DNA of 64,000 nt from Planktothricoides raciborskii GIHE-MW2. GTDB lineage: Bacteria > Cyanobacteriota > Cyanobacteriia > Cyanobacteriales > Laspinemataceae. The DNA lies in NCBI RefSeq assembly GCF_040564635.1, contig NZ_CP159837.1, positions 809,001 to 873,000 of the forward strand. Reading direction: 5' to 3'. The notes beneath the pieces were generated by a model. The model was not told the DNA's origin and did not search any database. It was given only the letters and a program-made list of their open reading frames with translations. Shown in pieces: positions 61,507 to 64,000 of this stretch (positions are counted from its first letter, which is position 1; the number at the start of each line of letters is the position of its first letter). Both the position numbers and the translations under genes were made by a program.

Positions 61507-62664
61507 ATGAAACGAATCGGAGTCATCGGTGGCGGACAACTTGCTTGGATGATGGCAAGTGCGGCCAAAAAATTGGGTGTGTCCTTAGTGGTGCAGACAC
61601 CCCATCTCACAGACCCCGCAGTTCCCCTTGCTTCAGACGTAATCCAAGCCGCGATCGCCGATGGGTCAGCCACGGCCCAGTTAGCCAAAATCTGTGATGT
61701 GATTACCTTTGAAAACGAGTTTGTGGATCTCGATGCTTTAGGGAAACTCGAACAACAGGGAATTTGTTTTCGACCCAAGCTATCCGTCTTAGCCCCTTTG
61801 CTGGATAAATACGATCAGCGATGCTACTTACGAGACATTGGGCTACCCGTCCCCAAATTTATCGCCGTGGAAAACCGGGAATCCTTCGCCCAACTAGGGG
61901 CGGAAATTGGTTGGCCATTGGTAATGAAAGCCCGACGCCACGGCTATGACGGCCAAGGGACGGTGATTCTGCGGGATTTGCCTGCCTTAGAAGCCGCTTG
62001 GGAAAAATGGGGCTGTCCGTCAGTATTAATAGAAGAGTTTGTGCCGTTTGAGCAAGAATTAGCGATCGTTGCGGCGCGATCGCCCTCTGGGGAAATAGCC
62101 ATTTATCCCATTGTCCAAACCCAACAGGAAAATCAAGTCTGTCACCGAGTCATTGTTCCCGCAGACATTTCCCCTGCCTTGGCGACAGAGTGCCAACAGA
62201 TTGCCCAAACCTTACTCAATAGTCTAGAAGCCGTGGGCATCTTTGGCATTGAACTCTTTTTAGCCCCAGGCGATCGCCTATTAGTCAATGAAATCGCCCC
62301 ACGGACGCACAACTCCGGCCACTTCAGCCAAGACGGGGCAAAAACCTGCCAATTTGAGCAACATCTCCGGGCCGTCAGTGACTTGCCCCTGGGCAGTACC
62401 GAACTCATCGGCCAAGGCGCCCTCATGGTCAACCTCTTGGGATATGAATCCTCCCATGACGACTATCAAGCCAAACGACAACAACTGGCGCAAATTCCCA
62501 GCGCCCGCGTCCACTGGTACGGCAAAAGCGAATCCCGTCCGGGACGTAAACTCGGTCATGTCAATGTCGTCCTTGACCAAAAAACCGACCATGAACCCGT
62601 ATCTGCCACCCTGAGTAAAATTGCTCAAACCATAGAATCGATTTGGTATCCTCATCAGGATTAG
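61507..62664 (+). CDS. purK: N5-carboxyaminoimidazole ribonucleotide synthase
   Basis: 385 residues. ATP-dependent carboxylation of AIR with bicarbonate in purine synthesis. ATP-grasp signatures: IGVIGGGQLAWMM at the start, DKYDQRCYLRDIGLPVP, KARRHGYDGQGT, VLIEEFVPFEQELAI, and NEIAPRTHNSGHFSQD near residue 265. Start ATG three bases after the pentapeptide gene. A 6S RNA gene follows, the arrangement I know from other cyanobacteria. Confidence 0.96.
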   Translation: MKRIGVIGGGQLAWMMASAAKKLGVSLVVQTPHLTDPAVPLASDVIQAAIADGSATAQLAKICDVITFENEFVDLDALGKLEQQGICFRPKLSVLAPLLDKYDQRCYLRDIGLPVPKFIAVENRESFAQLGAEIGWPLVMKARRHGYDGQGTVILRDLPALEAAWEKWGCPSVLIEEFVPFEQELAIVAARSPSGEIAIYPIVQTQQENQVCHRVIVPADISPALATECQQIAQTLLNSLEAVGIFGIELFLAPGDRLLVNEIAPRTHNSGHFSQDGAKTCQFEQHLRAVSDLPLGSTELIGQGALMVNLLGYESSHDDYQAKRQQLAQIPSARVHWYGKSESRPGRKLGHVNVVLDQKTDHEPVSATLSKIAQTIESIWYPHQD

Positions 62665-62732
62665 CAAACAGGATTAGCAAATATTTTTGTTGGGACTATT
62701 GCAATAAAAACCAAATTCGGTACAATAGAAAC

Positions 62733-62963
62733 AGGTAAAGCTGCAACGTTGGTGACTGCCAATACTGTTTTATGATCTATGCTTTATCTATAAGGGAACC
62801 AAAAATAGATCCAGTGGCAGTAGACCGAGCTTGTACTCGGAAACTTTAAACAGGACATAATGTTCCCACCTGACGTTCGTCAGGTCAAAAACTGAGGTAA
62901 AACGGCGTTGCGGTGAGCCATTTCCCCTTAACTAGCAGGTGCTAGAAAGGGGCTTTTTTTTAT
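62733..62963 (+). ncRNA. ssaA: 6S RNA (SsaA)
   Basis: A TACAAT -10 box at 62,721-62,726 puts the start near 62,733. The region then has short complementary segments typical of a long bulged hairpin (GGTGACTGCC early, CGGTGAGCCATT late), a strong inner stem (CCTGACGTTCGTCAGG at about 62,870-62,885), and a terminator (CCCCTTAACTAGCA, then TGCTAGAAAGGGG and eight T) ending at 62,963. Length near 230 nt and place after purK fit cyanobacterial 6S RNA, which binds RNA polymerase. Exact ends are estimated. Confidence 0.7.
62927..62963 (+). terminator. Rho-independent terminator of the 6S RNA
   Basis: CCCCTT and AAGGGG with an inner CTAGCA/TGCTAG stem, followed by a run of eight T. Confidence 0.88.
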
Positions 62964-62981
62964 CTTGGTTTGGGAAGAGAG

Positions 62982-63200
62982 GGTGTGGGGCCGCCATCGG
63001 CCGCCATCGGCCGCCATCGGTGTGGGGGGAAGAGAGAAAAGAGAATAGAGAAAAGAGAATAGAGAATTTTCCTATGCATCCTATGCATCCTATGCATCCT
63101 ATGCATCCTATGCATCCTCTCTTCCCCTACACCCTACACCCTACACCCTACACGACGGCGGCTTCCCCCTACACCCTACACCCTACACCCTACACCCCGC
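62982..63200. repeat. Composite low-complexity block, copy 2 (inverted relative to copy 1)
   Basis: GGCCGCCATC units, GTGTGGGGGGAAG, the AGAGAAAAGAGAATAG purine tract, (CCTATGCAT)5 at about 63,070-63,116, then ACCCTAC heptamers to 63,198. The order is the reverse complement of 59,219-59,446. A small GACGGCGGCTTCC patch interrupts the heptamers. Confidence 0.92.
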
Positions 63201-63266
63201 TCCCATGCAAATAACAAATAACGAATAACAAAATTAACCGATCTTCCGTTTACGGTTCGGTAAGAT

Positions 63267-63272
63267 TATAAT
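63267..63272 (+). promoter_or_regulatory. Candidate -10 box upstream of the small conserved gene
   Basis: A perfect TATAAT within TAAGATTATAATCTT. A start point about seven bases downstream falls at the upstream ATG (63,278), so translation more likely begins at 63,305. Confidence 0.5.
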
Positions 63273-63304
63273 CTTGGATGTTCTATCGCCGAAAAAAATT
63301 GCTT

Positions 63305-63652
63305 ATGGCTCGGTACACTAGCTTTTATCGTATTGCCTGCGATCCAGACCGTCTTGGACTATTGGTGGCAGATATTTTGCAGTCTTGTCATTTTCATATT
63401 CTTTATGAAAGTGATGATTACATCATGGCTAGAGAAATCTCAGCCGATGTGCCATTTTCTAAGCTAGTCACCGTAGAAGTTACCCTAACAAAAAAATACA
63501 AATACGATGAGGAAGTCCGGATGAATGTGGTAGTAAAAACTGATGCTTTACCTTTGCACGCAGATAATCATTGTCGGCAAATCTTTGATTTGATTTGCGA
63601 GGTGATTCACGATACTAGGCAGTGGCAAATTCTGGAACAAGCAGTGGGATAA
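63305..63652 (+). CDS. Small conserved-looking protein of unknown function
   Basis: 115 residues from ATG 63305 (MARYTSFYRI). A nine-residue longer form from 63,278 is possible but conflicts with the -10 box. Seen: a basic-hydrophobic start, LLVADILQSCHFHILYES, VTVEVTLTKKYKYDEEV beta-strands, and a helical C-terminus RQIFDLICEVIHDTRQW. The fold seems alpha/beta. No family recognised. Confidence 0.7.
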   Translation: MARYTSFYRIACDPDRLGLLVADILQSCHFHILYESDDYIMAREISADVPFSKLVTVEVTLTKKYKYDEEVRMNVVVKTDALPLHADNHCRQIFDLICEVIHDTRQWQILEQAVG

Positions 63653-63788
63653 AATTAAAAGAGAATGATATGAACGAGCCTCTCTCATTGATTGGATCGC
63701 AAACCCTGTTTAAAAAATTGGTTTAATAGGAAGTAGAGACGTTATCGCTAACGTCTCTACATAAAATCAGAAAGATGGTTCAAGGTGG

Positions 63789-64000
63789 CTAATTTTTCTG
63801 GGTTGTGATTGGTGAAAGTAATTTTGCCCGCCGCAATAGTAAAGAATTGGTGACAACACTCACGGAACTAAAGGCCATCATTGCCCCGGCTGTTGAGGGG
63901 CTGAGAATGATGCCCCATTGGGGTAAAAGTAGCCCCGCCGCAATGGGAATTCCTAGGGTATTGTAGACGAATGCCCAAAATAAGTTTTGGCGAATTTTGT
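63789..64000 (-). CDS. 3' end of a heavy-metal P1B-type ATPase (partial)
   Basis: The last 69 residues of the reading frame are inside the window, ending at a TAG (63,791-63,789). Sequence [40 protein letters not shown] and SLLLRRAKL correspond to the last membrane helices of copper-type ATPases, including the [11 protein letters not shown] motif. YN in AFVYNTLG and MxxSS (here MAFSSVS) are copper-site positions in CopA. Most of the gene is beyond the window, so CopA, CtaA or PacS cannot be told apart. Confidence 0.88.
   Translation of the reverse strand, partial: KIRQNLFWAFVYNTLGIPIAAGLLLPQWGIILSPSTAGAMMAFSSVSVVTNSLLLRRAKLLSPITTQKN

Overview
The window looks like chromosomal DNA of a filamentous, Oscillatoriales-type cyanobacterium. 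Reasons: the HIP1 octamer GCGATCGC recurs throughout; cyanobacterial families are present (class II Calvin-cycle aldolase, DUF29, DUF4168, a small PedR-like LuxR regulator, 6S RNA directly after purK, RTX/Calx-beta giant proteins); and spacers are packed with palindromic repeats of the AGAAACCGGGTTTCTT type. I cannot name the species from sequence alone.

Layout. 1-8.6 kb: end of an unknown gene, a DUF29 protein, a repeat-filled spacer with a 222-bp tandem array, and a 1978-residue DUF4347/Calx-beta/RTX protein predicted to leave by type I secretion. 8.8-17 kb (mostly minus): aldolase, tRNA-Lys, an aldose-epimerase-like protein, a CapA-type membrane protein, an amidoligase and a HI0933-type flavoprotein. 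17.2-26.8 kb: an accessory island with a compact operon of DUF4007 protein, large P-loop ATPase and nuclease-helicase-HTH fusion, then a UPF0175/DUF3368 toxin-antitoxin pair, a MazEF-like pair whose toxin is truncated, a retropepsin-like protease and a cysteine desulfurase. DUF4007 protein, ATPase and desulfurase recall Ssp-type DNA phosphorothioation, but no DndC/SspD-like enzyme is visible.

27-41.4 kb is mainly housekeeping: YdcF, Hsp20, ROK glucokinase, methyltransferase, response regulator, sodium:solute symporter, 1-Cys peroxiredoxin, CYTH protein, PfkB kinase, PedR-like regulator and hisS. 41.7-49.2 kb is accessory again: a second copy of the toxin-antitoxin module, then a four-gene minus-strand operon (N-truncated protein, Hsp70/actin-fold ATPase, lipoprotein, membrane coiled-coil protein) cut at its 5' end by a decayed ISKra4-like element that also abuts a broken Rpn-type nuclease gene. 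49.5-53.8 kb: a frameshifted RTX 5'-nucleotidase and an HTH protein with a clear promoter and two operator-like repeats.

53.9-64 kb: a fibrillin-like protein, a DUF1611 plus dipeptide-epimerase pair (DgcN/DgcA-like), an AEC transporter, an O-antigen-ligase-like protein, four tandem paralogues of a small unknown protein (one with a nonsense mutation), a pentapeptide-repeat protein, purK, 6S RNA, a small conserved protein, and the 3' end of a heavy-metal P-type ATPase. Two inverted copies of a composite low-complexity block bracket roughly 3.5 kb of this segment.

A recurring theme is that repeats have grown into genes: they supply stop codons and C-terminal tails, act as terminators, and in one case sit in frame inside a coding region. 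The two gene sets I find most interesting are the DUF4007-ATPase-helicase operon and the Hsp70-like ATPase-lipoprotein-coiled-coil operon.
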